A stretch of DNA of 64,000 bases, from positions 1 to 64,000 of the forward strand of contig NZ_JADYVD010000042.1 of NCBI RefSeq assembly GCF_020193575.1. Reading direction: 5' to 3'. Positions 55,043 through 64,000 of this stretch are shown here, piece after piece. Positions within the stretch are counted from its first letter, which is position 1; every line of letters begins with the position of its first letter. The DNA is from Ensifer sp. IC4062 (GTDB lineage Bacteria; Pseudomonadota; Alphaproteobacteria; Rhizobiales; Rhizobiaceae). The translations under genes were made by a program, and so were the position numbers. The notes under the pieces are model-generated. The model worked only from the letters and a program-made list of their open reading frames with translations. It was not told the DNA's origin and ran no database searches.

Positions 55043-57179
55043 AGGCGATGGATACGAAGATGGCAGAGACAACCCTCGACTACCATGCACTGAATGCGAT
55101 GCTGAACCTTTATGACGACGAGGGAAAGATCCAGCTCGACAAGGACCGCATGGCGGCCAAGCAGTATTTCCTGCAGCATGTTAACGAGAACACGGTGTTC
55201 TTCCACAATCTCCGGGAAAAGCTCGATTACCTCGTAACCGAGGGTTATTACGAGCAGGAGGTTCTGGACCAGTATTCGTTCAACTTCGTCCGCGACCTGT
55301 TCGACCACGCCTACGACAAGAAGTTCCGCTTCCCGACCTTCCTCGGCGCTTTCAAATATTACACCAGCTATACGCTGAAGACCTTCGACGGAAAGCGCTA
55401 TCTCGAGCGCTATGAAGACCGTGTCTACATGGTGGCGCTGACGCTTGCGCGCGGCACCGAGCAGCTTGCCCGCGACCTCGTCGACGAGATCATCTCCGGG
55501 CGTTTCCAGCCGGCAACGCCGACCTTCCTTAATGCCGGAAAGAAGCAACGCGGCGAGCTCGTCTCCTGCTTCCTGCTTCGCGTCGAGGACAACATGGAGA
55601 GCATTGGACGCTCGATCAATTCGGCCTTGCAGCTCTCCAAGCGCGGCGGCGGGGTAGCACTCTCGCTCACCAATCTTCGCGAGATGGGCGCGCCGATCAA
55701 GCAGATCGAGAACCAGTCTCCGGCGTCATTCCCGTGATGAAGTTGCTGGAAGACTCGTTCTCCTATGCCAACCAGCTCGGCGCACGTCAGGGCGCGGGCG
55801 CGGTCTATCTGCATGCCCACCACCCGGACATCATGCGCTTCCTCGATACCAAGCGTGAGAATGCGGACGAGAAGATCCGGATAAAGACTCTGTCGCTCGG
55901 CGTCGTCATTTCCGACATCACCTTCGAACTCGCGAAGAACAACGAGGACATGTATTTGTTCTCACCGCATGACGTGGAGCGTGTTTACGGCGTGCCCTTC
56001 ACCGAGATCTCGGTGACGGAGAAGTATCGCGAGATGGTCGAGGATGCCCGCATCCGCAAGAAGAAGATCAAGGCGCGCGACTTCTTCCAGGTGATCGCCG
56101 AGATCCAGTTCGAGAGCGGCTATCCTTACATCATGTTCGAGGACACAGTGAACCGGGAAAACCCGATCGCCGGGCGCATCTCGATGAGCAATCTCTGCTC
56201 GGAGATCCTGCAGGTGAGCGAAGCGAGCCAGTTCAACGAGGACCTGTCCTATGCCGAAATGGGCAAGGACATTTCCTGCAATCTCGGCTCGCTGAACATC
56301 GCCGCCGCGATGGGGTCATCCGACTTCGGCAAGACGATCGAGACCTCGATCCGGGCGCTGACGGCCGTCTCCGAAATGAGTAACATCACCTCGGTGCCGT
56401 CGGTCGCCAAGGGCAATGACGACAGCCAAGCGATCGGGCTCGGCCAGATGAACCTGCACGGCTATCTCGCCCGCGAGCGCATCTTCTATGGCTCGGAGGA
56501 AGGGATCGATTTCACCAACATCTACTTCTACGCCGTGACTTACCATGCGCTCAGGGCGTCGAACCGACTGGCGGTAGAAAAGGGCCGGAGCTTCAAGGGC
56601 TTCGAGACCTCGAAATATGCCTCGGGTGAGTATTTCGACAAATACACCGGACGCGAATGGAAACCGGAGACGGAAAAGGTCGCCGAACTCTTCGATAAGG
56701 CCGGGATTCATATCCCGACGCAGGAAGACTGGCTGGAACTGAAGGGGGCCGTCATGGCGCATGGCCTCTACAATCAGAACCTCCAGGCCGTGCCGCCGAC
56801 GGGGTCGATCTCTTATATCAACCACTCCACATCCTCGATCCACCCGATCGTCTCGAAAATCGAGATCCGGAAAGAGGGCAAGATCGGCCGCGTCTATTAT
56901 CCGGCTGTCTTCATGACCAACGACAATCTCGACTACTACCAGGATGCCTACGAAATCGGGCCGGAGAAGATCATCGACACCTATGCCGCGGCGACCCAGC
57001 ACGTTGATCAAGGCCTGTCGCTGACACTGTTCTTCCGGGACACAGCGACAACGCGCGATATCAACCGGGCGCAAATCTACGCCTGGAGGAAGGGCATCAA
57101 GACCATTTATTACGTCCGCATTCGCCAGACGGCGCTGACCGGCACGGAAGTGCAGGGCTGCGTCTCCTGCGCCCTTTGA
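55039..57179 (+). pseudogene. nrdE: class Ib ribonucleotide reductase alpha subunit NrdE, one-base frameshift
   Basis: The catalytic subunit that reduces ribonucleoside diphosphates. It is read in two frames. The first ends at 55737 just after IKQIENQS, the second resumes [22 protein letters not shown]. One missing base at about 55717-55719 restores SSGVIPVMK and gives about 713 residues, the usual length. Catalytic NLCSEI, the [17 protein letters not shown] loop and the C-terminal [12 protein letters not shown] with redox cysteines are present. Either a recent inactivating mutation or an error in the assembly. Everything else is well conserved. Confidence 0.9.
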
Positions 57180-58184
<1,005 letters not shown>

Positions 58185-58420
58185 TCATCACCACAGTTGC
58201 GAATTTGAGTTGATGTGAGCCTCACCAGAGGGACCGCGTGAGCGATCTGCGAAAGATCCTACGATTGGCCACGAAATTCAACGGAACTTCGCTAATGGGA
58301 TGTTGCCCAAACGTTCCGTTTGCGCAACAGCTTCCCTGCGTCAGTAGAAACAGGTGCTTGATGGTTGCGTAAACCAGTTGCATAACGCTCAACATTGGCA
58401 ACAGGCTTATGTGACAGACA

Positions 58421-58985
58421 ATGCTCGTCGGCTACGCTCGTGTATCGAAGACCGACGATCAGGATCCTGGCCTGCAACGGCGTGCCCTCAAGGCTGCCGG
58501 CTGCAACCGGATCGCAGAGGAGCGGGCATCCGGAGGGCGCTGGGGTCGACCCGAACTCCATCGGCTTCTTGGCGAGCTCGACGAAGGCGACATCGTGGTC
58601 GTCTGGAACCTCGACCGACTGACGCGGTCGCTCAAGGACATGCTTCTGATCCTCGAGAAGATCGAAGCCGCTGGCGCCGGGTTCCGGTACTGACCGAGAC
58701 AATCGACACGACCACGCCGGCAGGCCGCATGATGATGCAGATGCTCGGCTCCTTCGCCGAATTCGAGCGAGCATCGTACGCGAACGCACCGTAGTGGGGC
58801 TTCAAACAGCCAGGGAGCGCGGGCGAAAAGGTGGTCGTCGCCCGAAACTAACGTCCGATCAGCGCTCCGAAATCATCGGCATGCTGAATGACGGCCGCCC
58901 GGCGACTGAAATCGCTCGCCTCTTTCGCGTTCATAGGGCCACCGTCGGACGCATCGGCGCTGAGGCCAAAGTAGCCGTTCGCTGA
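58421..58985 (+). pseudogene. serine recombinase (resolvase/invertase), frameshifted
   Basis: The N-terminal MLVGYARVSKTDDQDPGLQRRAL with the catalytic serine (residue 9), then GDIVVVWNLDRLTRSLKDML, shows a small serine recombinase. One base is missing near 58689, after which LTETIDTTTPAGRMMMQMLGSFAEFERA follows. Another is missing near 58770, after which VGLQTARERGRKGGRRPK and a helix-turn-helix tail (MLNDGRPATEIARLF) follow. Restored length about 188 residues. Inactive unless the breaks are sequencing errors. Confidence 0.8.
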
Positions 58986-59383
58986 TTGTTCTTTCATTTG
59001 GCCATTTTCGCAGCGACGTACGCATCGGGCCTTCTTGTCTTTTCCGAGGATCAATATTCCCGAGAGCGCGGGCGAGCTATGGCGTGGACAGACGGTGCTC
59101 TGGTTCCATACACTAGGACGGCGAAAACGAATATCGCTGGCCTTCGCCTTGCGGGATCCGAGCGCCGAAGCCGATTGCGGTCCCGGTTCTTGAGACAGCT
59201 TGGAACCCCTGGAGCGCGGAGGGACAGCAAGGGGATGCATTGCCTTCAGCCAAAGGTCGGTTTGGACTGACAACGCCTCCTCTATCGTTCTCAGGAGGGT
59301 TTAATGATACACAGTCAAAAGGTCCATCGAAAATCGCGTCAAACGATGGATCTTAGCGATAGACTGTCCTCATTGTGAATACA
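58986..59383. other. intergenic, no gene recognised
   Basis: Between the recombinase remnant and the stop of the sigma-54 activator. Open frames here have no family resemblance. It may contain the outer end of the element to which the recombinase belonged. Confidence 0.4.
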
Positions 59384-61171
59384 CTACTTCAACATTCCGT
59401 GCTTCCGGAGACGGTATTCGAGTTTCGCCCGAGAAAGACCGAGAGCCCGAGCAGCAGCCGACACATTGCCTTCGGCCTGTTTCAGCGCGCTGCGATAGAG
59501 ATCCGCTTCGGCCATGACGAGCTCCTGCGCCGACCGTAGCATGTGGGTCTGTAGCGGCGTCGAGGTACCCCTCGCACTGGACAGAGCGGCAAGACGCCCC
59601 TCCGGTGTCAGCGACGGCTGGAATGACTGGGGGAGTTCACCGGCCGTGAACAGGTGCTGAATATCGACCGACCCACCCGGATCGGCAAAAATGACCCCGC
59701 GCTCGATCAGGTTCTGGAGCTCGCGGATGTTGCCCGGAAAATGGTAGGCAAGGAGGGCATCGATCGCCCGCCGGCTCAGCCCGACGACATCGCGCCGATG
59801 CCGCTCGCGAAACAGCCGGAGAAAATGGTCGACGAGGAGCGGAATATCATCGCGCCGCTCGCGAAGCGGCGGAATGGAGATTGGAAAGACGCAGAGGCGG
59901 AAATAGAGGTCCTCGCGGAACCGCCCCGCCCGCACCTCCTCCGCGAGATCGACATTCGATGCCGCAATCACCCGAACATCGGCAGGCACTGTCTTGACGC
60001 CTCCGACGCGCTCGATCACCCGCTCCTGGAGGGCGCGCAGGAGCTTTCCCTGCGCCGCATAGGCGAGCGAGGCGATTTCATCGAGGAAGAGCGTGCCGCC
60101 ATTCGCACGCTCGAAGTAGCCCGGACGGGAAGCGACCGCACCAGTAAAGGCACCCTTCTCGACCCCGAAGAGTTCGGACTCCACCAGCGTATCGGGAATG
60201 GCCGCGCAATTCAGCGCGACGAAGGGACCATCAGAGCGCCTGCTCAGCCGATGCAACTGCTGTGAAAACGACTCTTTACCGACGCCGGATTCGCCGACGA
60301 GAAGCACCGTCGCCTCCGTATCGGCCACCTTCTCCACCATCAGCCTCGCACGTAGGAAACTCGCCGACACCCCCACAACGGCATCACCGCCGACGACCGG
60401 TTCGCCGGTTGGCACAGCGGATGACTTCGCCGCACTCGGCGCGGCAGTATCGTGGCTTCGGCGCCGCTGGCTCGGCCAATCCAGCCCGAGAAAGGCGCGC
60501 TCCGGCGCGTCCTCGCCCCATTCCTCCGCGTTCTGGCCGACGACGTAACACCGGGATGCGCCCATGCCGCTGCATTCAATCTCGCGGAAGATCACCGGTC
60601 GGCCGAAGAGCGTGCTGGTGTAACCGCTCGGATAGCCCGTCTGCATCCAGCAGACCGGCTCGCTCGCCAGCCCGTGAAGAGCAATGTGCTCTCCGGCTTC
60701 GGACGAGTCGTGCCAATAGAACTCCCCAAAGTAAGTGCCCTTTTCCCTGTCGAATTCGAACTGCTTCGTCACCACCTTGACGAAGCCTTCGAGAGTGTGG
60801 ACGCGGGGCCCGGCCGCCAGTGCATGCGTCAGGTCTTCGCCTGGAAAGCGCTTCTTGATCAGCTCGGCATCGCGCACCCCCTGCATGTAGCCCACCCGCA
60901 TGAAGATGCCCTTGGCGACCTCCATGCCGAAGGCATCGATGATCTCCTGCCGCAAGCGGCCGAGAACCTGGCTCTGCATCAGCACCATGCGCTGGGCGTT
61001 GAGCCAAATTCGCCCGTCGCCCAACGCGAAATGCAGGGCCTCCGTCAGTTCCGACAGGGTCGGCGATGCGCCCGTGTCGAGTTCGCTGAACGCGCCCCTG
61101 GATAGCATTTTGCCGGTCGTCGTCGACACGTCGGCCAGGGACACGAGATGAGGCAATCCATCGTTAGGCAT
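59384..61171 (-). CDS. XylR/DmpR-type sigma-54-dependent activator
   Basis: A 595-residue enhancer-binding protein. The N-terminal aromatic-sensing domain (XylR_N, about residues 30-125: [29 protein letters not shown]) is followed by a V4R domain (about 145-210). The AAA+ domain has Walker A GESGVGKE at 293-300, the sigma-54 contact loop GAFTGA at 340-345 and Walker [10 protein letters not shown] at 358-366. A Fis-type helix-turn-helix ends the protein ([21 protein letters not shown]). Relatives bind phenols or other aromatics. Divergent from the two dehydrogenase genes, which have a sigma-54 promoter. Confidence 0.93.
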   Translation of the reverse strand: MPNDGLPHLVSLADVSTTTGKMLSRGAFSELDTGASPTLSELTEALHFALGDGRIWLNAQRMVLMQSQVLGRLRQEIIDAFGMEVAKGIFMRVGYMQGVRDAELIKKRFPGEDLTHALAAGPRVHTLEGFVKVVTKQFEFDREKGTYFGEFYWHDSSEAGEHIALHGLASEPVCWMQTGYPSGYTSTLFGRPVIFREIECSGMGASRCYVVGQNAEEWGEDAPERAFLGLDWPSQRRRSHDTAAPSAAKSSAVPTGEPVVGGDAVVGVSASFLRARLMVEKVADTEATVLLVGESGVGKESFSQQLHRLSRRSDGPFVALNCAAIPDTLVESELFGVEKGAFTGAVASRPGYFERANGGTLFLDEIASLAYAAQGKLLRALQERVIERVGGVKTVPADVRVIAASNVDLAEEVRAGRFREDLYFRLCVFPISIPPLRERRDDIPLLVDHFLRLFRERHRRDVVGLSRRAIDALLAYHFPGNIRELQNLIERGVIFADPGGSVDIQHLFTAGELPQSFQPSLTPEGRLAALSSARGTSTPLQTHMLRSAQELVMAEADLYRSALKQAEGNVSAAARALGLSRAKLEYRLRKHGMLK

Positions 61172-61189
61172 GAGCGATCTTCAGTATTT

Positions 61190-61201
61190 GATGAACTCAT
61201 C
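61190..61201 (+). promoter_or_regulatory. possible enhancer site for the activator
   Basis: GATGAACTCATC is a short palindrome (GATGA/TCATC) about 140 bp upstream of the -24 element, the normal distance of XylR/DmpR-type enhancer sites. A second related half-site TTTCATCATTT follows. Only suggestive. Confidence 0.3.
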
Positions 61202-61336
61202 TGCACAATTTCATCATTTAAAGAAAATCGCAATCACCCGATCGGGCCGCTTGCGGGCGCGGTTCAAGTCGAAAAAGGGCAATGATTTCAATGCACAATT
61301 CGGCTCTGACTTCAAAGGGCAGCAATGCGGCGAGAA

Positions 61337-61353
61337 CTGGCACGGCAATTGCG
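61337..61353 (+). promoter_or_regulatory. sigma-54 (-24/-12) promoter
   Basis: CTGGCACGGCAATTGCG matches the consensus TGGCACG-N4-TTGC without a mismatch. It lies about 135 bp before the aldehyde dehydrogenase start, in its direction, beside the divergent sigma-54 activator. Confidence 0.9.
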
Positions 61354-61485
61354 ATCTAATTTCCGAGTCGCTTGAGGAGGACTACGCATCAGGAATACGT
61401 CTTGTGGGCGGCCAGTCATGCCCGGCCTCACTATGGCGAAGCCATGCCTGCGACCTCCCGAACCAGAGAGATGGAGGCCCGAAAC

Positions 61486-62958
61486 GTGAACATGCATGCA
61501 GAAAGATTTCTAGACACCGCGCGTTGGGGCGGCTTGGCCTATATATCCGATTGGCAGGAGACATTGGCCGGGACCATCAACGTGACCGACCCCGCCAATG
61601 GAAACGTCCTCGCCTCCGTCGGCTTGTGCGGCGCTGCTGATGTCTCCCGCGCCGCCAAGCAGGCCCGCGCCGCCCAAAAGGACTGGGCCAGGACGCCGCC
61701 GTCGCGACGCGCCGCGATCCTGAACCGGGCCGCCGATCTACTGGAGCAGCACGGCGCCGAACTGGCGAGTTGGATCACGCAGGAATCCGGGTCGATTCAT
61801 TCGAAGGCCATGATCGAGATCGAGCATGGCGCTCTCTTCATCCGCCACGCCGCCTCACTCGCCTTGCAGCCGACAGGCATGTTCCTGCCGGGCATGGACG
61901 ACCGCACCAACTATGCGCGGCGCGTGCCGCATGGCGTAGTCGGCGTCATTTCACCGTTCAACTTCCCCCTGGTTCTCTCACTCCGCTCGATAGCGGCGGC
62001 GATTGCGCTCGGCAACACGGTCGTGCACAAGCCGGATCCGCGCACCCCGATCTCCGGCGGCATCATCATCGCTCGGATCTTCGAGGAAGCTGGACTGCCG
62101 AAAGGCGTGCTGCATGTCCTGCCGGGCGGCGCGGATCCGGGGGAAGCGCTCTGCAGTGATCCCAACATCGCCATGGTCTCCTTCACCGGATCGGCCCGCG
62201 GCGGCGCTAAGGTCGGCGAGGTCTGCGGCCGTCACTTGAAGCGCGTGCAACTGGAACTCGGCGGCAAGAACGCACTCATCATCCTTGACGATGCCGATCT
62301 CGACATTGCCGCATCGAATGCCGCTTGGGGCGCTTTCCTGCATCAAGGCCAGATCTGCATGGCGACCGGCCTGATCCTGGTCGACGAGAAGATCGAGCAG
62401 GGCATCACCGAGCGTCTCGTCGCCAAGGCACAACACCTGCCGGCCGGCGACCCCTCCACGAACCGGGTGGCTCTCGGCCCGATCATCTCGGATACCCAGA
62501 TCGAGACAATCCAGAAGATCGTCGATGACGCCGTCGCCAAGGGCGCCCGTCTGCTGGCCGGAGGCACGCATGACGGCCACTTCTATGCCGCGACGGTTTT
62601 GTCCGGCGTCAAGCCGGGCATGCTGGCCTTCGAGGAAGAGATTTTCGGACCGGTCGCCTGCATCGTGTCGTTCGACACCGATGAGCAGGCCGTCGAGCTT
62701 GCCAACCGATCCGAATACGGCCTCGCGGCGGGCGTCATCTCGGCCAATCTTGGCCGCGCCGTGACGCTTGGTGACCAACTGAATGTCGGGCAATTGCACA
62801 TCAACGATCAGACGGTGAATGGCGGACCCTACGCCCCCTTCGGCGGACGCGGCAAGTCTGGCAACGGTACCCGCGTCGGCGGTCCGGCCGACATCGAGGA
62901 ATTCACCCAATGGCAATGGGTCTCGGTGAAGAGCGCCGCAACCCCCTACCCCTTCTGA
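61486..62958 (+). CDS. aromatic aldehyde dehydrogenase (benzaldehyde/coniferyl-aldehyde type)
   Basis: A 490-residue NAD(P)-dependent aldehyde dehydrogenase. Catalytic Cys291 (LHQGQICMATG), general base Glu257 (QLELGGKNALI), FTGSARGG near 233 and the PFNFPLVLSLRS segment near 157 are present. The HKPDPRTPISGG stretch is typical of benzaldehyde dehydrogenases. I start at the GTG at 61486, 8 bases after GGAGG. The frame is open further upstream but lies over the promoter leader. It likely oxidises the aldehyde made by the following dehydrogenase. Confidence 0.9.
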   Translation: MNMHAERFLDTARWGGLAYISDWQETLAGTINVTDPANGNVLASVGLCGAADVSRAAKQARAAQKDWARTPPSRRAAILNRAADLLEQHGAELASWITQESGSIHSKAMIEIEHGALFIRHAASLALQPTGMFLPGMDDRTNYARRVPHGVVGVISPFNFPLVLSLRSIAAAIALGNTVVHKPDPRTPISGGIIIARIFEEAGLPKGVLHVLPGGADPGEALCSDPNIAMVSFTGSARGGAKVGEVCGRHLKRVQLELGGKNALIILDDADLDIAASNAAWGAFLHQGQICMATGLILVDEKIEQGITERLVAKAQHLPAGDPSTNRVALGPIISDTQIETIQKIVDDAVAKGARLLAGGTHDGHFYAATVLSGVKPGMLAFEEEIFGPVACIVSFDTDEQAVELANRSEYGLAAGVISANLGRAVTLGDQLNVGQLHINDQTVNGGPYAPFGGRGKSGNGTRVGGPADIEEFTQWQWVSVKSAATPYPF

Positions 62959-63040
62959 TCCAACCGTCAGCTAACCCAACCATCGGGTGTCACCGCGCGC
63001 CATTAGGCGGACGGACCGCTCAACCAAAGGAAACTCGATC

Positions 63041-63808
63041 ATGAATCTTGCAGGAAAGACCATCGTCATCACGGGCGTTTCGTCCGGCATCGGCGGCGAA
63101 GTGGCCCGCCTCGCTCGCTTTCGGGGCGCGACCGTCATCGGCGTCGACCGCAACGACGCCATGCTTACGCTCGACGGATTCATCAAGCTCGACCTCGGCT
63201 ATCCGGCAGCGATCGATGCGGCACTCGCGCAGTTTCCCTCCCGCATCGACGCGCTGGTAAATGCGGCCGGCGTACCCGGCACGGCGGACAAGGATGTGGT
63301 GGCCCGCGTTAACTATCTCGGGCTCCGCCATCTGACAGAAGCTCTTATCGATCGCATGCCCAAGGGTGCCGCGATCGTCAATTTTGCCTCGATCCTTGGC
63401 GCCGAATGGCCCATGCGAGCCGACTTGCACAAGACGCTTGCCGCAAAAACGAGCTTCGTCGAAGGGCAGGCATGGCTCGCCGCCAACCCGGTGCCTCAGG
63501 AAACCTGCTACCAATATTTCAAGGAGGCCCTGATCGTCTGGACAATGAAACGTAGCCGCTCGCTATTCATAGAGCGGGACATCCGCATGAACTCGGTGGC
63601 TCCGGGCCCGGTTTTCACGCCGATCCTCGGCGATTTCGTCACCATGCTTGGCGAGGAGCGTGTTCAGGCCGACAACCACAAGATGAAGCGCCCGGCGCTC
63701 GCCGATGAAATCGCCGGTCCGGTGCTGTTTCTCTGCTCCGATGATGCCCGCTGGCTTGCCGGTATCAACCTGCCCATCGACGGCGGTCTTGCCGCGGTCT
63801 ATGCGTAG
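63041..63808 (+). CDS. short-chain dehydrogenase, coniferyl-alcohol-dehydrogenase-like
   Basis: A 255-residue SDR. Cofactor motif TGVSSGIGG at residues 11-19, NAAGVPG near 79, catalytic Ser in NFASILGA and Tyr-x3-Lys in CYQYFKEAL. The pattern (LAGKTIVITGVSSGIG, RMNSVAPGPVFTPIL, LAGINLPIDGG) resembles coniferyl-alcohol and 3-alpha-hydroxysteroid dehydrogenases. Together with the aldehyde dehydrogenase it would take an aromatic alcohol to the acid, under the sigma-54 activator. Start at 63041 behind AAGGAAAC. Confidence 0.85.
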   Translation: MNLAGKTIVITGVSSGIGGEVARLARFRGATVIGVDRNDAMLTLDGFIKLDLGYPAAIDAALAQFPSRIDALVNAAGVPGTADKDVVARVNYLGLRHLTEALIDRMPKGAAIVNFASILGAEWPMRADLHKTLAAKTSFVEGQAWLAANPVPQETCYQYFKEALIVWTMKRSRSLFIERDIRMNSVAPGPVFTPILGDFVTMLGEERVQADNHKMKRPALADEIAGPVLFLCSDDARWLAGINLPIDGGLAAVYA

Positions 63809-63939
63809 TAAAAAGCTTAGCGGCCTGGAATGAAATCGACGATGTCGGTTAAATAGATGTAGCGAAATGCATCCATGATGCAGATGCCTTCGATCCGAAG
63901 AATCTATTAGCTCAATCAGTTTCTCTCAAGGCAAAAATC

Positions 63940-64000
63940 ATGGGCTGGCCGACCGGTCTATTTCAGCTCGTCAACAGGCTCTCACCCCCGCTATTGCAGG
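63940..64000 (+). CDS. possible start of a further gene (runs off window)
   Basis: An ATG at 63940 with AAGG upstream opens a frame (MGWPTGLFQLVNRLSPP) to the window end. Too short to identify. It could be non-coding. Confidence 0.25.
   Translation, partial: MGWPTGLFQLVNRLSPPLLQ

Overview
The window looks like part of a symbiotic plasmid or island of a fast-growing rhizobium of the Sinorhizobium (Ensifer) fredii / NGR234 type. It carries Nod-factor fucosylation genes, a LysR NodD and a SyrM, nod boxes, a rhizobial type III secretion system (T3SS) with Nop proteins and tts boxes, MucR- and SyrB-type regulators, ACC deaminase, and many decayed insertion sequences. From memory, the order syrB - nodD - noeJ/noeK - nodZ/noeL/nolK - squalene/hopene genes, and the T3SS block, resemble pNGR234a. 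The part from about 44.8 kb to the right end is not something I recognise from that plasmid.

Layout. 0-1.4 kb: remnants of norD/norQ-like, ubiX, ubiD and integrase genes. 1.4-4.1 kb: a MucR/Ros regulator, two SyrB-type proteins and a broken XRE regulator. 4.5-13.2 kb: an IS110 remnant, nodD with a nod box 10 bp away, and a full route to GDP-fucose and its transfer to Nod factors (noeJ, noeK, nodZ, noeL, nolK), with a nod box before nodZ. 13.2-20.8 kb: an IS remnant, a small NTF2-fold protein, the hpnC-hpnD-hpnE-shc hopanoid operon and another IS110 remnant. 20.8-24.7 kb: acdS (ACC deaminase), a small XRE regulator, syrM and a nod box. 25.4-44.3 kb: the T3SS in several units. These are nopC-nopA-y4yQ-rhcV-y4yS, nopP, the long nolB-rhcJ-nolU-nolV-rhcN-y4yJ-rhcQRSTU operon, and nolW and nopX. 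Four tts-box candidates sit at the expected unit starts. The T3SS regulator ttsI and the second secretin half (rhcC2) are not in the window.

44.9-50.2 kb holds the most interesting segment. Five tightly overlapping genes encode a PLP amino-acid decarboxylase (serine/histidine type), a histidine-box desaturase, an O-acetylhomoserine sulfhydrylase-like PLP enzyme, a class-I amidotransferase/gamma-glutamyl hydrolase and an EamA exporter. The combination recalls rhizobitoxine assembly (RtxA/RtxC). With a decarboxylase that could supply ethanolamine, it suggests an aminoethoxyvinylglycine-like vinyl-ether amino acid. That would complement ACC deaminase in lowering host ethylene. This is inference.

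50.4-58.2 kb: two cobalamin riboswitches precede B12-independent enzymes, metE (plus a thioesterase) and nrdHIEF. The thioesterase and nrdE each carry a one-base frameshift. 58.4-63.8 kb: a serine-recombinase pseudogene, then a DmpR/XylR-type sigma-54 activator divergent from an aldehyde dehydrogenase and a coniferyl-alcohol-dehydrogenase-like SDR. A canonical -24/-12 promoter precedes the dehydrogenases.

All family assignments come from reading motifs and from memory. No database search was possible.
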